A stretch of 64,000 bases of DNA from an uncultured Bacteroidota bacterium (GCA_903903635.1 CAIUZK010000223.1:17756-81755); one strand, 5' to 3'; numbered from the stretch's first letter, positions 46,952 to 56,475 are shown. The notes: generated by a model not told the origin, from the letters alone. Program-made: numbers and translations.

Positions 46952-47034
46952 CAATCTTCATCTTCAGTTCCCTGATCTCGCCCGAGTCCCCGCTTGCGCA
47001 CAAGGCCGCCCTTCAGGGAGACTCGGCCGGGACG
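46952..47034. repeat. 83-bp duplicated segment, copy 1
   Basis: It is 77 of 83 bases identical to 47142-47224 by my count. It is richer in G and C than its surroundings and has an internal inverted pair CCGAGTC/GACTCGG. Confidence 0.75.
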
Positions 47035-47141
47035 AAGGTTCCCTCAACGTGATGCGGTCAGCGCTGAAGAAGCGGTGCAGCACTACAGGTTCAGTACCAT
47101 CGAACTCACGTTAAACTACAGTGAACAGGGGGCAAGTGGGG

Positions 47142-47224
47142 CAATCTTCATCTTCAGTTCCCTGATCTCGCCCGAGTCCCCGCTGGCGCATGAGGCCGCC
47201 ATTTAGGGAGACTAGGCCGGGACG
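47142..47224. repeat. 83-bp duplicated segment, copy 2
   Basis: This is the second copy of the segment at 46952-47034. In the best-looking coding frame it has two stops that copy 1 lacks. Confidence 0.75.
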
Positions 47225-47253
47225 CAGAAGAATACACGATATTAGGTTTTATA

Positions 47254-48138
47254 TTACTTAATAAACCATACAGGTTCGTCATTCCGATTACTATTATGGG
47301 TAATGTATGTCTTATTTCTAGTTTCAATATTTATCATTACAATTTGACTATCCTTGTCGTCCTTGCCAATATAGCTGCATACAATATAGTTATCATCATG
47401 TGTCCAGAATGGCATAGAGCAATTCTCAAGTATTATTTGATTTTCTTTTCCTTCCAAATCAGTGACAAACACTCCGAATCGTCTCGGGTTCTCACCAAAA
47501 TATCCAACAAAAGCTATTTTTTTTCCATTTGAAGATATTGCGGGCCATTTTGCTGTAATACCTTTAGATTTTAAGTCAGTTAATTTCCGATAGCTACCAT
47601 TTTCTAAGTTCAGTATATACACCTCATAATCTCGCGTAAAGAGTATTTTCTTATTATCGAATGACCAATATGGATGCTGAGCATTGGCAATAAGTCTATG
47701 CTTATTATTACCTAAGCTATCCATTACCCATATTTCCCTAGATTTTTTTGCATAATATTCATAAGCAATTAATTTCCCATCAGATTTCCATCTAGGGTTA
47801 CATACATCTTTATGCAAAATTATTGGTTTAATTTTTTCGCCAAATAAATTTGAAATCAATATGTTATACTCCTTTTTGCTCTCATCTGTTTGCCTAAATA
47901 ATAATCGGTTTCTAAAAATGCTTGGGCAGTTATTGAATTTACCAGAATGCGTTATTTGTCGGTCTTCGGTACCATCGCTGTTAATAATATGTAATTGACT
48001 TTCAGATATTTCACCGGATGAAAAAGCAAATGAGGAAAATATTATTTTCCCCATTGGCTCCTGGCTAAATGTTATTTTGCAAATAATAATTAAAATAAAT
48101 GTTGCTGACGCGCTTACATTTCTAAAAGTTTTAATCAT
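47254..48138 (-). CDS. Secreted TolB-like (PD40) beta-propeller protein
   Basis: This 294-residue protein has an N-terminal hydrophobic leader (about residues 10-25, ending TFSQ). Then come six or so WD40-like/PD40 units, each with a strand such as PHYWSFDNKKILFTRDYEVYI or WPAISSNGKKIAFVGYF. The pattern matches the TolB C-terminal propeller and its relatives, which bind other envelope proteins. It ends with NDEPVWFIK. It overlaps the truncated gene upstream by 8 bp. It lies between two direct copies of repeat R2. Confidence 0.75.
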   Translation of the reverse strand: MIKTFRNVSASATFILIIICKITFSQEPMGKIIFSSFAFSSGEISESQLHIINSDGTEDRQITHSGKFNNCPSIFRNRLLFRQTDESKKEYNILISNLFGEKIKPIILHKDVCNPRWKSDGKLIAYEYYAKKSREIWVMDSLGNNKHRLIANAQHPYWSFDNKKILFTRDYEVYILNLENGSYRKLTDLKSKGITAKWPAISSNGKKIAFVGYFGENPRRFGVFVTDLEGKENQIILENCSMPFWTHDDNYIVCSYIGKDDKDSQIVMINIETRNKTYITHNSNRNDEPVWFIK

Positions 48139-48515
48139 ATAATAATGATTTTATAGTTTTGCTCGGTCTAATCCAATATAAAGTTGCAGATGTCACAGAT
48201 TTAGTTTCTTTAATTAAACAATCAATTGCATCTTTGAACGGAAACTCATGGTGATGTTCATCTGGATGAGGGTATTCACATCCACCAAACCCTGTGTAGT
48301 TCGGTACATCTTTATAAAGAGTTGACATAATTTCCTCTAATTTTCCCTCTTTACCATACGTTAAAAGCTCAGCTACAATCGCCTTGCGCATTATTTGACC
48401 TACTCTAATTATGGGATTAGGTATAGTGTTTACTATTCTCAATTGATCAATCCTTTTTGGATCGTCTAAGTAATTAATATAGCCAACCTTGGTAGGTTTA
48501 CTAGGAAAGTCCGTC
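48131..48515 (-). pseudogene. 5'-truncated gene with PHPDEHHHEFPF motif
   Basis: The usable frame begins at TTG 48442 and gives 103 residues, with the His/Glu motif PHPDEHHHEFPF. Protein-like coding continues upstream without an ATG (KVGYINYLDDPKRIDQLRIV) to about 48515, where repeat R2 begins. The start is therefore missing and was probably lost when the repeat arrived. A TTG-started product is possible. No family is recognised. It overlaps the TolB-like gene by 8 bp. Confidence 0.55.
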
Positions 48516-48702
48516 CAAAATTTCTGGTTTTGCTTCCGGTCACTTCTGGTTTTGCTTCTGGTTTGGGGCTAAAAACTTCTGGTTTGCTTCATGAAGTTTC
48601 CGGAAATCGGAAGTTTTTAAGATTGCAATTGATTCATTTTCATCTGTTTATGTATTTTTGGTCAGGATTCACAGGATTAAAGAATTTGCAGGATTGTGAT
48701 TT
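48516..48702 (+). repeat. Direct repeat R2, copy 2
   Basis: It has the same order of CTTCTGGTTTTG units, TTTCCGGAAATCGGAAG core and CAGGATT units (GGTCAGGATTCACAGGATTA onward) as copy 1 at 45963. Its left edge abuts the truncated gene. Confidence 0.75.
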
Positions 48703-49060
48703 ATGCAATTCAAAAGTTAATTTGAGGCAATTATTTTGGAATTTTGACTGTTTCATAGTATAATAAGGTATAGTCTGGGGTTAAATTAGGGTCAAAGGTA
48801 AGATAAATAATTGGAAATTCCTAATTTTTAAGTATTTTTATTTTTTGCGTAGATGAAATTTGCAGCGAGGATACACTCAATTACATCGCTGATGACCTGG
48901 AACAACTGGGACCTGGGATTAAAAATCCCCACCCATATGCTTTCGGATTGCAAAGCCGAAAGCACAGGCATGAACTATTTGTTTTGACTTTGCATTCAAT
49001 TTCTTGGACAATTTTCGCAATTTCAATTTGCACCCTTTAGGGGTTCAAGGGTGGTGTTTC
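48703..49060. other. Intergenic region, no gene seen
   Basis: These 358 bp hold only short frames. CTTTCGG/CCGAAAG at about 48943-48965 forms a 7-bp stem. No promoter or RNA gene is evident. Confidence 0.5.
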
Positions 49061-49486
49061 TCAGGGTTTATCAATAAAATACTGCACACCCAGCGCATAC
49101 CCATCTAGCCCTAAACCACATATAGAACCAATGCATCTGGAAGCAATAAAAGAGGTTTTGCGATATTCCTCTCTGGCCAGAACATTGGAAATGTGCACCT
49201 CAATGGTGGGTACACCAATTGCGGCCACTGCATCGGCGATGGCAATACTGGTATGCGTATACCCCCCTGCATTGAGCAGTATACCCTGAACTTTCCCCAT
49301 GCAGCCATGAAGGTAGTTGATCAATTCGCCTTCAACATTGCTTTGATAATAGTGTAATGCTGCACTTGGGAAACGTGCTTCCAATTGGGTTAAATACTGT
49401 TCAAAACTCTGATGCCCGTATATACCGGGTTCCCTTTTGCCCAGCAGGTTAAGGTTTGGACCGTTTATGATTGCTATCTGAAGCAT
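49061..49486 (-). CDS. aroQ: 3-dehydroquinate dehydratase, type II
   Basis: AroQ dehydrates 3-dehydroquinate to 3-dehydroshikimate in the shikimate pathway. The 141-residue protein starts at ATG 49486 with MLQIAIINGPNLNLLGKREP; the frame is open 10 codons further but the family starts here. The catalytic Tyr is in GIYG, the LNAGGYTHTSIAIADAV block and the HISN block (EVHISNVLAREEYRK) are typical. It is divergent from xerD, an order common in Bacteroidota. Confidence 0.94.
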   Translation of the reverse strand: MLQIAIINGPNLNLLGKREPGIYGHQSFEQYLTQLEARFPSAALHYYQSNVEGELINYLHGCMGKVQGILLNAGGYTHTSIAIADAVAAIGVPTIEVHISNVLAREEYRKTSFIASRCIGSICGLGLDGYALGVQYFIDKP

Positions 49487-49646
49487 AATGCAAGATAAGC
49501 AAAATGCATTGAACATATAAATCGATCACTTAGCACAGGAGACTATACAATGAGGCCTGGCCCTCATGTTAGATACTTAAACGAAAAATCAGAACCTTCA
49601 ACTCAGGTAAAAAAGAGGCGCATTATGTTACTAATATGAATAAGGC

Positions 49647-49654
49647 TAGTTTTG
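49647..49654 (+). promoter_or_regulatory. TAnnTTTG promoter box of xerD
   Basis: TAGTTTTG lies 40 bp before the xerD ATG, in the aroQ-xerD divergent region. Confidence 0.45.
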
Positions 49655-49693
49655 TAAAGCTGAATTTTATATAGCAACTAAGGAGAGACAATT

Positions 49694-50596
49694 ATGTGGG
49701 AAGCATACATAAAGGGGTTTAAAGCTTATCTGCAACTGGAAAGGTCGATGTCGGACAATACAGTTGATGCATACCTGCATGATGTTGCCATGCTCCACGG
49801 TCATGTGCAGAACAGCTATCCGGGTGTAAGTGTGGAAACCATTCAACTGGAGCACCTGCAATCCTTATTGATGAGCATTAATGAGCTTGAATTATCGATA
49901 GCCACCCAAGCCAGGATTCTAAGTGGCGTAAAATCTTTTTACAGGTATCTCTTGCTGGAGGAAGTAGTAAAAACCGACCCTACCCAACTACTTGAAGCCC
50001 CAAAAATGAAACGGGCACTGCCCCATGTGCTCAGCCTTGCCGAAATAGATAAATTGTTTGCTGCAATAGACCATAGTACACCCGAGGGCACCCGAAATCA
50101 TGCAATGCTGGAAACCATGTACAGTTGCGGATTGAGGGTAAGCGAACTTATCGGGCTCAGGCTTACCAATCTATATCTTGATGTAGGATTTGTAAAAGTA
50201 TTAGGCAAGGGAAATAAGGAACGGCTTGTACCGATAGGCGATGCAGCCATAAAATATATCAAGCTATATAAAGACCATGTGCGCAGCCAGCTCTCCAATA
50301 TCAAAAAAGGCAGTGAAGATATTTTGTTCATTAACCGGCTGGGAGGCGCTCTTTCGAGGGTAATGGTATTTATGATCATGAAGGACCTTGCTCAAAAATC
50401 AGGCATTTCGCAGAGCATACATCCGCACACATTGCGCCATTCATTTGCCACTCACCTGGTAGAAGGAGGCGCCGACCTCAGGGCTGTGCAGGAAATGATG
50501 GGACACAAAAGCATCACCACAACCGAAATTTATACGCATCTGGACAGGGGTTATCTCCGGCAGACTTTGGAAAAATATCACCCCCGTTTTCAATAG
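49694..50596 (+). CDS. xerD: Site-specific tyrosine recombinase XerD
   Basis: XerD resolves chromosome dimers at dif. The 300-residue protein has the N-terminal SAM-like domain (about 1-100) and the catalytic domain with Arg in CGLRVSELIGL, Lys in GKGNKERLVPI, HxxR in HTLRHSF, His in GHKSITTTEIY and the nucleophile Tyr in EIYTHLDRG. The length and core are those of XerD rather than of integrases. It is divergent from aroQ and carries no sign of a phage context. Confidence 0.93.
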   Translation: MWEAYIKGFKAYLQLERSMSDNTVDAYLHDVAMLHGHVQNSYPGVSVETIQLEHLQSLLMSINELELSIATQARILSGVKSFYRYLLLEEVVKTDPTQLLEAPKMKRALPHVLSLAEIDKLFAAIDHSTPEGTRNHAMLETMYSCGLRVSELIGLRLTNLYLDVGFVKVLGKGNKERLVPIGDAAIKYIKLYKDHVRSQLSNIKKGSEDILFINRLGGALSRVMVFMIMKDLAQKSGISQSIHPHTLRHSFATHLVEGGADLRAVQEMMGHKSITTTEIYTHLDRGYLRQTLEKYHPRFQ

Positions 50597-50758
50597 CCTG
50601 AGGAAGAAAAAGAAAATTATTTTCTTTTAACATTTCATCATCAATTAATGGCATTAATTTTGTTTCAAGGTCATTGGCGTTAGCAAATAAGCTATGGTTT
50701 CACGCTGATCAATCACTCACATTCGCCCCGAAACCAGTCGAACTAACTCAAAAATAAA

Positions 50759-51259
50759 ATGAAAAAAATCGCACTGATCATGCTTGTTGGAAGTCTGTTT
50801 ATGCTGAACAGTTGTTCCAAAACCGGACCACAAGGTCCACAGGGTTATCAAGGCAATGCCAATGTAAAAGGATCTGATCCGTTTAATGTAACCATCTGAT
50901 CTTACAGTAGTGCTGAGGTGGCCTGGGTTGCTTCATTTACCGACCCGGACATTACTGCGGCTGTAGCGGCCCGTGGGGAAGTTGAAATCTTTCTGCAATA
51001 CCCTGATGGCACCTGGCGTAATCTTCCGGACATTATTGCCGGTACCCAGTTTTTTTCAAGATTCTCTCAGGGTGGTTTTGAGATTTATTATGCCAATGTT
51101 GATGGCACCGTGCCCACCGCACCTACAGGAACATTTACATTCAGAAGTGTAGTTATTGCTCCTTCTCAGAAACAGGCTCATCCTAATACCAACTGGAAAA
51201 ACTATTATGAGGCAATGGCGGCTATTTCCGGAACCAATCCAACAACAAGCGCTAACTGA
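50759..51259 (+). pseudogene. Collagen-like lipoprotein interrupted by one TGA
   Basis: From ATG 50759 the frame encodes a lipoprotein leader (lipobox LNSC), a GPQGPQG collagen-like stretch, and a TGA at 50897-50899 (codon 47). Read through, the same frame continues to 51259, giving 166 codons of consistent Bacteroidota lipoprotein sequence (SYSSAEVAWVASFTDPDITA). Related proteins often have Trp here, so TGG to TGA is the simplest change. TGA is a normal stop elsewhere (kdsC, metF). It may be a true pseudogene or a sequencing error. Confidence 0.7.
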
Positions 51260-51278
51260 TTTTAACCAATTTTCATCA

Positions 51279-51323
51279 AACAGGATCAAACGATACGGTG
51301 TATCATTTGATCCTGTTTTTTTT
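51279..51323 (+). terminator. Rho-independent terminator
   Basis: AACAGGATCAAACGATAC (51279-51296) pairs with 51300-51317 with one mismatch around a 3-base loop, and is followed by Ts to 51323. Confidence 0.85.
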
Positions 51324-51670
51324 GTTTTTGCTTAGATAAATGAGATCCAAACCAGGCTGAATTTTACCTGAAACTTCATTTTTTCAAAAAAATGGATGAA
51401 ATTAATTTTATCGCATATCAAGTACTCTTTACATGCTAACAGGTCTGAATTGTTAACCCTAATTAACATGTAATTATTATATATGTCTAGGCGATTGATT
51501 GAGTTAATCAATCGAAAAAACGACCTGCCTGATTTGATTTTTTATTTAAAAAACCCTTAGCAATCTATAGTTAAACTACCGTTACCGCCATGTTAATGTT
51601 CATTAATTGATGTGCATCATTCCGTTTATATCAATTAGTCAGGAAATTTATAAGACTAAAAACAAATGTC
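51324..51670. other. Intergenic region with inverted repeat CGATTGATT
   Basis: These 347 bp upstream of the 109-aa gene contain no frame. CGATTGATT (51492-51500) and AATCAATCG (51506-51514) form a perfect 9-bp inverted repeat with a 5-base spacer, a possible operator. Confidence 0.5.
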
Positions 51671-52000
51671 ATGGTAGTCCAAAATGAATTGATAAATAAT
51701 GAAGCAAACACTCAGCTAAATGAGCATCCAGCGCACAGATCATGGTTGGGTACAATTATTGAAAAAATACAAGAGTTGGATTCCGAATTTCCGCTATCAG
51801 GTGGCGAAGACGGACATCACCGTGTAATCAAACAACAACATCATCATCATACCCCACCCAAAAAAGAAACCGTAAAGGAAAAGGTGCAGGTTCCGGAAAC
51901 AGCGAAGCATCATCACACATCCTGGTTCAGCAAAATAATAAATAAAATACAGAACCTGGATGCCGACTTTCCTTTATCAGGTGGAGAACATACCAGATAG
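51671..52000 (+). CDS. Unknown 109-aa protein with two copies of an FPLSGGE motif
   Basis: Residues 24-46 (SWLGTIIEKIQELDSEFPLS then GGE) and 84-106 (SWFSKIINKIQNLDADFPLS then GGE) are 16/23 identical and exactly 60 residues apart. A basic His-rich linker (HHRVIKQQHHHHTPPKK) lies between. There is no signal peptide, no TM helix and no recognised family. The amphipathic helix followed by FPLSGGE ends each unit and recalls short peptide precursors with double-Gly cleavage sites, but nothing else supports a RiPP role. The gene stands alone behind an inverted repeat and before another hairpin. Confidence 0.6.
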   Translation: MVVQNELINNEANTQLNEHPAHRSWLGTIIEKIQELDSEFPLSGGEDGHHRVIKQQHHHHTPPKKETVKEKVQVPETAKHHHTSWFSKIINKIQNLDADFPLSGGEHTR

Positions 52001-52036
52001 ACATTAGTTAATAACCCATGATGCCTGAAGGAGAGC

Positions 52037-52075
52037 TTATGCATTGTGTTTGGTTTGGGCCAGCACAATGCATAA
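52037..52075. repeat. Perfect 12-bp inverted repeat
   Basis: TTATGCATTGTG (52037-52048) and CACAATGCATAA (52064-52075) are exact reverse complements around 15 bases. It lies 37 bp after the 109-aa gene. The lack of a T-run makes it a weak terminator. Confidence 0.6.
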
Positions 52076-52139
52076 AAACAGTAGGGCATTGCGCCCTGCC
52101 ATACACTTCAGGATATTGAATGCTGCACTAATCGCAGGG

Positions 52140-52628
52140 TTATAACCATTTTTCGTAAAGTAATCTGGTTACTACATAACCTTCATGGTCCATAAACTTG
52201 CGGGCGCTCGTATTATTAACCAGGGTAAACCGGCAGATGCGCTTAACGCCCTTATCGATATAGATCCGCTCTAATTCGGTATTCAATTGTCTATAAATGC
52301 CATTCCCCCTCATTTCTTTGGCAACATACCCATCTGATACATAGAGTTCCTTGCCCATATACACCTCTATCCTGCTATCATCCTGGTCTTCAACATAGCC
52401 AAAAATAAAGCCAATGGGGTTATTACCGGCATATGCAACCAGGAAGGTGCCTTCAAATTCTTCCTGCATTTTTATAACATGCCGCATGTAACTGTCCTTA
52501 ATATCGCTCCAGGCTGCCGTTTTATCAAACAGGCTATGCTCATGAATATGCAACTCCTCCATCATCTTTGAAACCGCGGCATAATGCTCAGATATTACAA
52601 CTGGTCTTATCTCAATTTTCTGGTCCAC
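52140..52628 (-). CDS. GNAT-family N-acetyltransferase
   Basis: This 162-residue protein has a GNAT fold, with the acetyl-CoA pyrophosphate-binding pattern in VAKEMRGNGIYRQL and preceding strands (FLVAYAGNNPIGFIFGYV; EVYMGKELYVSDGYV). The acceptor is unknown. It is divergent from the Fe-S protein gene at 52796. Confidence 0.85.
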   Translation of the reverse strand: MDQKIEIRPVVISEHYAAVSKMMEELHIHEHSLFDKTAAWSDIKDSYMRHVIKMQEEFEGTFLVAYAGNNPIGFIFGYVEDQDDSRIEVYMGKELYVSDGYVAKEMRGNGIYRQLNTELERIYIDKGVKRICRFTLVNNTSARKFMDHEGYVVTRLLYEKWL

Positions 52629-52795
52629 AATGAATGATATTTAAATTTGCGATAATGAAGAAAACACCTCAAACTCAGCAATGTGAAGTTACGAATAACT
52701 TCTTTAGCTTCAATGTGTACGTTTTATTACCTTAGCGTACACAAAGGAATGACCAATATTATCAAACTCATTCCCGACTTTTGACTTTTTCAAAA

Positions 52796-53515
52796 ATGAA
52801 AGTACAGTTATTTATACCTTGTTTTGTTGACCAGTTGTATCCTGAAACAGGAATGAATATGGTTAAGGTGCTGGAGAAATTTGGTTGCGAGGTAAGCTAC
52901 AATACCAAACAAACCTGTTGCGGACAACCTGCATTTAATGCCGGATACCGCACAGAAGCCAAATCGGTTGCCACCAAATTTCTGCACGATTTCAGCGACA
53001 ACAGCTATATAGTGGGCCCGAGCGGTTCTTGCACCGGCTATGTGCGCAATTTTTATGATAAAATATTTGAGAACAGTTCCGATCATAATCTGTGCAGTCA
53101 GGTAAAGAACAATATGTTTGAGTTCACAGAATTCCTGACCAGGGTGCTGAAAATAGATGATGTTGGCGCATCATTCAGCGGCAAGGCTACTTATCATGAT
53201 TCATGTGGCGCATTGCGTGAATGCGGCATAAAAGAAGGGCCCCGCCAATTACTGAAAAAAGTTAAAGGTCTCGAACTGGTAGAGATGAAGGAGTGTGAAA
53301 CCTGTTGTGGCTTTGGTGGCACATTTGCGGTAAAGTTTGAACCAATTTCCATTGGCATGGCGCAGGTAAAGGTTAAAAGCGCTCTGGATACCGGCGCCGA
53401 ATACATGATAACCACCGATGTTAGCTGTATGATGCATGTGCAGGGATATATTAACCAGAACAATCTGCCCATAAAGACGATACATATAGCCGATGTACTG
53501 GCCTCGGGATGGTAG
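52796..53515 (+). CDS. (Fe-S)-binding protein of the LutA/LldE (YkgE) family
   Basis: This 239-residue protein has two CCG domains: TCCGQPAFNAGYR near residue 45 and CETCCGFGGTFAVKF near residue 185, with CGALRECGIKEGPRQLL between them. The LutA/LldE family is part of L-lactate oxidation with LutB and LutC, which are not in the window, so its partner is unknown. I start it at ATG 52796 (MKVQLFIPCFVDQL); the open frame extends five codons to TTG 52781. Confidence 0.88.
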   Translation: MKVQLFIPCFVDQLYPETGMNMVKVLEKFGCEVSYNTKQTCCGQPAFNAGYRTEAKSVATKFLHDFSDNSYIVGPSGSCTGYVRNFYDKIFENSSDHNLCSQVKNNMFEFTEFLTRVLKIDDVGASFSGKATYHDSCGALRECGIKEGPRQLLKKVKGLELVEMKECETCCGFGGTFAVKFEPISIGMAQVKVKSALDTGAEYMITTDVSCMMHVQGYINQNNLPIKTIHIADVLASGW

Positions 53516-53699
53516 TATTCAGGTAGGAAGGAGGGAGCTTTCCGGTATTTCCATCAGCTCAGGCAATTTCTTAAAAAAACAAGAAAATTTCGGATTGAAT
53601 ATTAAAATGACCGATTTTTGTACAACCTGATTTGCTCCCTACGTTTAATTTTATGGAACAAACATTCGGGTTTTCACTTTAAAATATTGACTTAAAATA

Positions 53700-55595
53700 A
53701 TGGCCGATTTACTTAATCAATACAACGAAGACAGTATCAAATCGCTCGACTGGCGTGAGCACATTCGTTTGCGCCCTGGTATGTATATAGGCAAACTGGG
53801 TGATGGCAGCAGTGTGGATGATGGTATCTATGTACTTGTAAAAGAGGTAATGGACAATTGTATAGATGAGTTTGCCATGGGCCAGGGCAAGCGCGTAGAA
53901 CTTACTATTGCCGATGGCGGCGTTACCGTCAGGGATTTCGGGCGGGGCATACCATTGGGAAAGGTGGTAGATGTGGTGAGCAAAATAAATACCGGCGCCA
54001 AATACGACAGTAAGGCTTTCCAGAAATCGGTGGGGCTGAATGGTGTGGGTACCAAGGCGGTAAATGCATTAAGTAAATATTTTAAAGTATCGTCCTTCAG
54101 AGATGGCAGAATGAAGGTGGCCGAGTTTGAAAGGGGCATACTGCTGAAAGAACATAAGGAAACAGATACTACTCAGGCCAATGGTACACTGGTAGAATTT
54201 AAACCTGATGAAACTGTATTCCGCAATTATCATTTCATACATGAATACCTCGAGAACCAGGTATGGAATTATTGCTTTCTGAATGCTGGGCTGCTCATCC
54301 ATTTCAATAACCGTAATTATGTATCTAAAAACGGCCTGCTTGATCTGCTGAGCCGAAAGAATAATCCTGATAATCTGCGCTACCCTATCATACACCTTAA
54401 GGGCAACGATATAGAAGTAGCCTTTACGCATACAGGCGACTATGGCGAAGACATCTACTCCTTTGTAAATGGCCAGCATACTACTCAGGGTGGTACCCAC
54501 CAGGGGGCTTTCCGTGAAATGTTTGTAAAGACCATCCGCGATTTTTACAAGAAAGATTACGATGCATCGGATGTGCGCCAGAGCATATGCGCCGCTATCT
54601 CTGTAAGGGTGCAGGAGCCTGTATTTGAGTCGCAGACCAAAACAAAACTTGGGTCGCAAACCGTGTGGGAAGGTGGCCCATCCATGAAGTCATTCATAGG
54701 CGATTTTCTGAGCAAGGAGCTCGATAACTTTCTGCACAAGAACCCAACAGTTGCCGATGCACTGAAGAAACGCATAGAGCAAAGCGAGCGCGAACGTAAA
54801 GAACTTTCGGGCATACGCAAGCTGGCTAATGAACGTGCCAAAAAAGCCAATCTGCACAATAAAAAGCTGCGCGATTGCCGCATACATCTCAACGATGAGC
54901 CACCGGTAAAAGGCCGCGATGAGTACAACCAGAAGCAACTGGAGTCCACCATTTTCATAACAGAGGGAGACTCGGCAAGTGGTAGCATTACCAAGAGCCG
55001 CCAGGTAGAGACCCAGGCTGTTTTCAGTCTCAGGGGTAAGCCGCTCAACTGCTACAGCCTTACCAAGAAGGTGGTTTATGAAAATGAGGAGTTTAACCTG
55101 TTGCAGCATGCACTCAATATCGAAGAAGGGATGGAAGGCCTGCGCTACAACAACATCGTAATAGCTACAGATGCGGATGTGGATGGCATGCACATCCGCC
55201 TGCTCATTATGACCTTCTTTCTCCAGTTCTTCCCCGACCTGGTGCGTGGCAACCATATCTATATTCTGCAGACACCGCTGTTCAGGGTGCGCAACAAGAC
55301 CAAGACCATATACTGCTATACCGATGAGGAGCGCCAGCGCGCCATACACGAAATAGGCGCTAAAGCCGAGATAACCCGATTCAAAGGATTAGGTGAAATT
55401 AGCCCTGAAGAGTTTGCCCAGTTCATAGGCGACGATATCCGCAAAGACCCGGTTCTGATAAGCCAGGATGCACAGATACAGAAACTACTGGAATACTACA
55501 TGGGCAAGAACACCCCCGACCGGCAGGTATTTATCATCAACAACTTGAGGGTAGAAAAAGATCTGGCAGAGGAGTTGGGAGTTGAGGTGGGGTGA
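53700..55595 (+). CDS. parE: DNA topoisomerase IV subunit B
   Basis: ParE is the ATPase half of topoisomerase IV, which decatenates daughter chromosomes. The 631-residue protein has the GHKL ATPase motifs ([12 protein letters not shown] with the Mg-binding Asn, DFGRGIPLG and [13 protein letters not shown]) and the TOPRIM motifs ([20 protein letters not shown]). [16 protein letters not shown] marks the Bacteroidota form. parC is not in the window. A second, diverged copy of its last 50 codons lies 1.36 kb downstream. Confidence 0.94.
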   Translation: MADLLNQYNEDSIKSLDWREHIRLRPGMYIGKLGDGSSVDDGIYVLVKEVMDNCIDEFAMGQGKRVELTIADGGVTVRDFGRGIPLGKVVDVVSKINTGAKYDSKAFQKSVGLNGVGTKAVNALSKYFKVSSFRDGRMKVAEFERGILLKEHKETDTTQANGTLVEFKPDETVFRNYHFIHEYLENQVWNYCFLNAGLLIHFNNRNYVSKNGLLDLLSRKNNPDNLRYPIIHLKGNDIEVAFTHTGDYGEDIYSFVNGQHTTQGGTHQGAFREMFVKTIRDFYKKDYDASDVRQSICAAISVRVQEPVFESQTKTKLGSQTVWEGGPSMKSFIGDFLSKELDNFLHKNPTVADALKKRIEQSERERKELSGIRKLANERAKKANLHNKKLRDCRIHLNDEPPVKGRDEYNQKQLESTIFITEGDSASGSITKSRQVETQAVFSLRGKPLNCYSLTKKVVYENEEFNLLQHALNIEEGMEGLRYNNIVIATDADVDGMHIRLLIMTFFLQFFPDLVRGNHIYILQTPLFRVRNKTKTIYCYTDEERQRAIHEIGAKAEITRFKGLGEISPEEFAQFIGDDIRKDPVLISQDAQIQKLLEYYMGKNTPDRQVFIINNLRVEKDLAEELGVEVG

Positions 55596-55735
55596 TATTA
55601 GTTGATAGGTTGATAGGTCGGTGTTATAATATCATTGGGAGGAAGAATTGGCTAGAGGAGTACTTGGAAGGTTGAGATGGATGGTAAATTTGGTTCGATA
55701 ACTATGTCTGAATAAGTAACCAACATTGTATTTTT

Positions 55736-56374
55736 ATGAAGTTCTACATGATAATCATTTTGGGATTATTGAGCCTATCATGTAGAGCACAATTTGAAGA
55801 TAGATATCGGGATTATTTTCCAGAAGAGCCTTTAAAGGAAGATTCTGCAGGTTATTATTACATGTTAGATTCCGGAAAGAAAATAGTATTTAGCCTGAAT
55901 TTAGAAAACCATAAGATTTACAATTGCTTCAACACTTTAATTGAAACCGGCCAAAATTGTCGAATTTACACTGATGGTTTTGGAAGGGAAGGTAAGTGCA
56001 TTCAATATTATAATGATGGGAGGATCAAAGCCGTTGGCTACTATTATAAAAATGAAGCGATAGGCGTATGGATGAAATATTTTCCGAATGGCATTTTGAA
56101 ATTAAATTATTCCAGAGCTTATGTAAATAACAGATCCTATTTATCTGGGCCATATGAAGAATTTTACGAAAATGGTCATCTGAAAATATCTGGAAATTAT
56201 GGAGTAATCGCAAATCCAATAATCAAACAGTATGATACTATTACCATGGTAGATACGAATGGTATCGAAACGGAAAAATATTTTCTAAGACCCATAGGAA
56301 TTAAATCCGAAAAAATAGGAACCTGGAAATATTATAAGAGTAGTGGAGAACTGGAAAGGAAGGAGGGATATTAA
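55736..56374 (+). CDS. Secreted MORN-repeat protein
   Basis: This 212-residue protein has a hydrophobic leader (about 1-18, IIILGLLSLSCRAQ) with a possible lipobox. Its body has about five MORN_2-like units (GREGKCIQYYNDGRIKAVGYYYKNE, GVWMKYFPNGILKLN, GPYEEFYENGHLKISGNY, GTWKYYKSSGELERK). Proteins of this YwqK-like class are called antitoxins in some annotation, but a secreted one is more likely to be a surface scaffold. It is the first gene of a small block between parE and its duplicated end. Confidence 0.7.
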   Translation: MKFYMIIILGLLSLSCRAQFEDRYRDYFPEEPLKEDSAGYYYMLDSGKKIVFSLNLENHKIYNCFNTLIETGQNCRIYTDGFGREGKCIQYYNDGRIKAVGYYYKNEAIGVWMKYFPNGILKLNYSRAYVNNRSYLSGPYEEFYENGHLKISGNYGVIANPIIKQYDTITMVDTNGIETEKYFLRPIGIKSEKIGTWKYYKSSGELERKEGY

Positions 56375-56475
56375 TGCAATAAAACATTCTATAATGATTT
56401 TGATAAGAAAGGGACAGTTCTTCAAACCTGAAAATTCAAATAATCCCTTATCTTTACTATAACAAATATTTATGT

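Larger units (their letters stand above)
45787..47253. other. Repeat-rich accessory strip without a convincing gene
   Basis: In these 1.47 kb the open frames are only translations of repeats. The strip has copy 1 of the CTTCTGGTTTTG/CAGGATT repeat, a helically phased A-tract array, a 22-bp triplicate, a strong hairpin and an 83-bp GC-rich duplication, each listed separately. Confidence 0.6.

Noticed and set aside
46819..47206. Frames over the 83-bp duplication
   Set aside because: Copy 2 has stops in the best frame and copy 1 has no start or family; more likely a repeat or remnant than a gene.
46952..47224. Integron attC site or cassette array
   Set aside because: No integrase is in the window, no consistent R and L boxes, and the duplicated segment does not flank a gene in the expected order.
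50897..50899. UGA recoding (Trp or Sec)
   Set aside because: TGA is a regular stop in this window and no selenocysteine-type context is visible; a nonsense mutation or read error is simpler.
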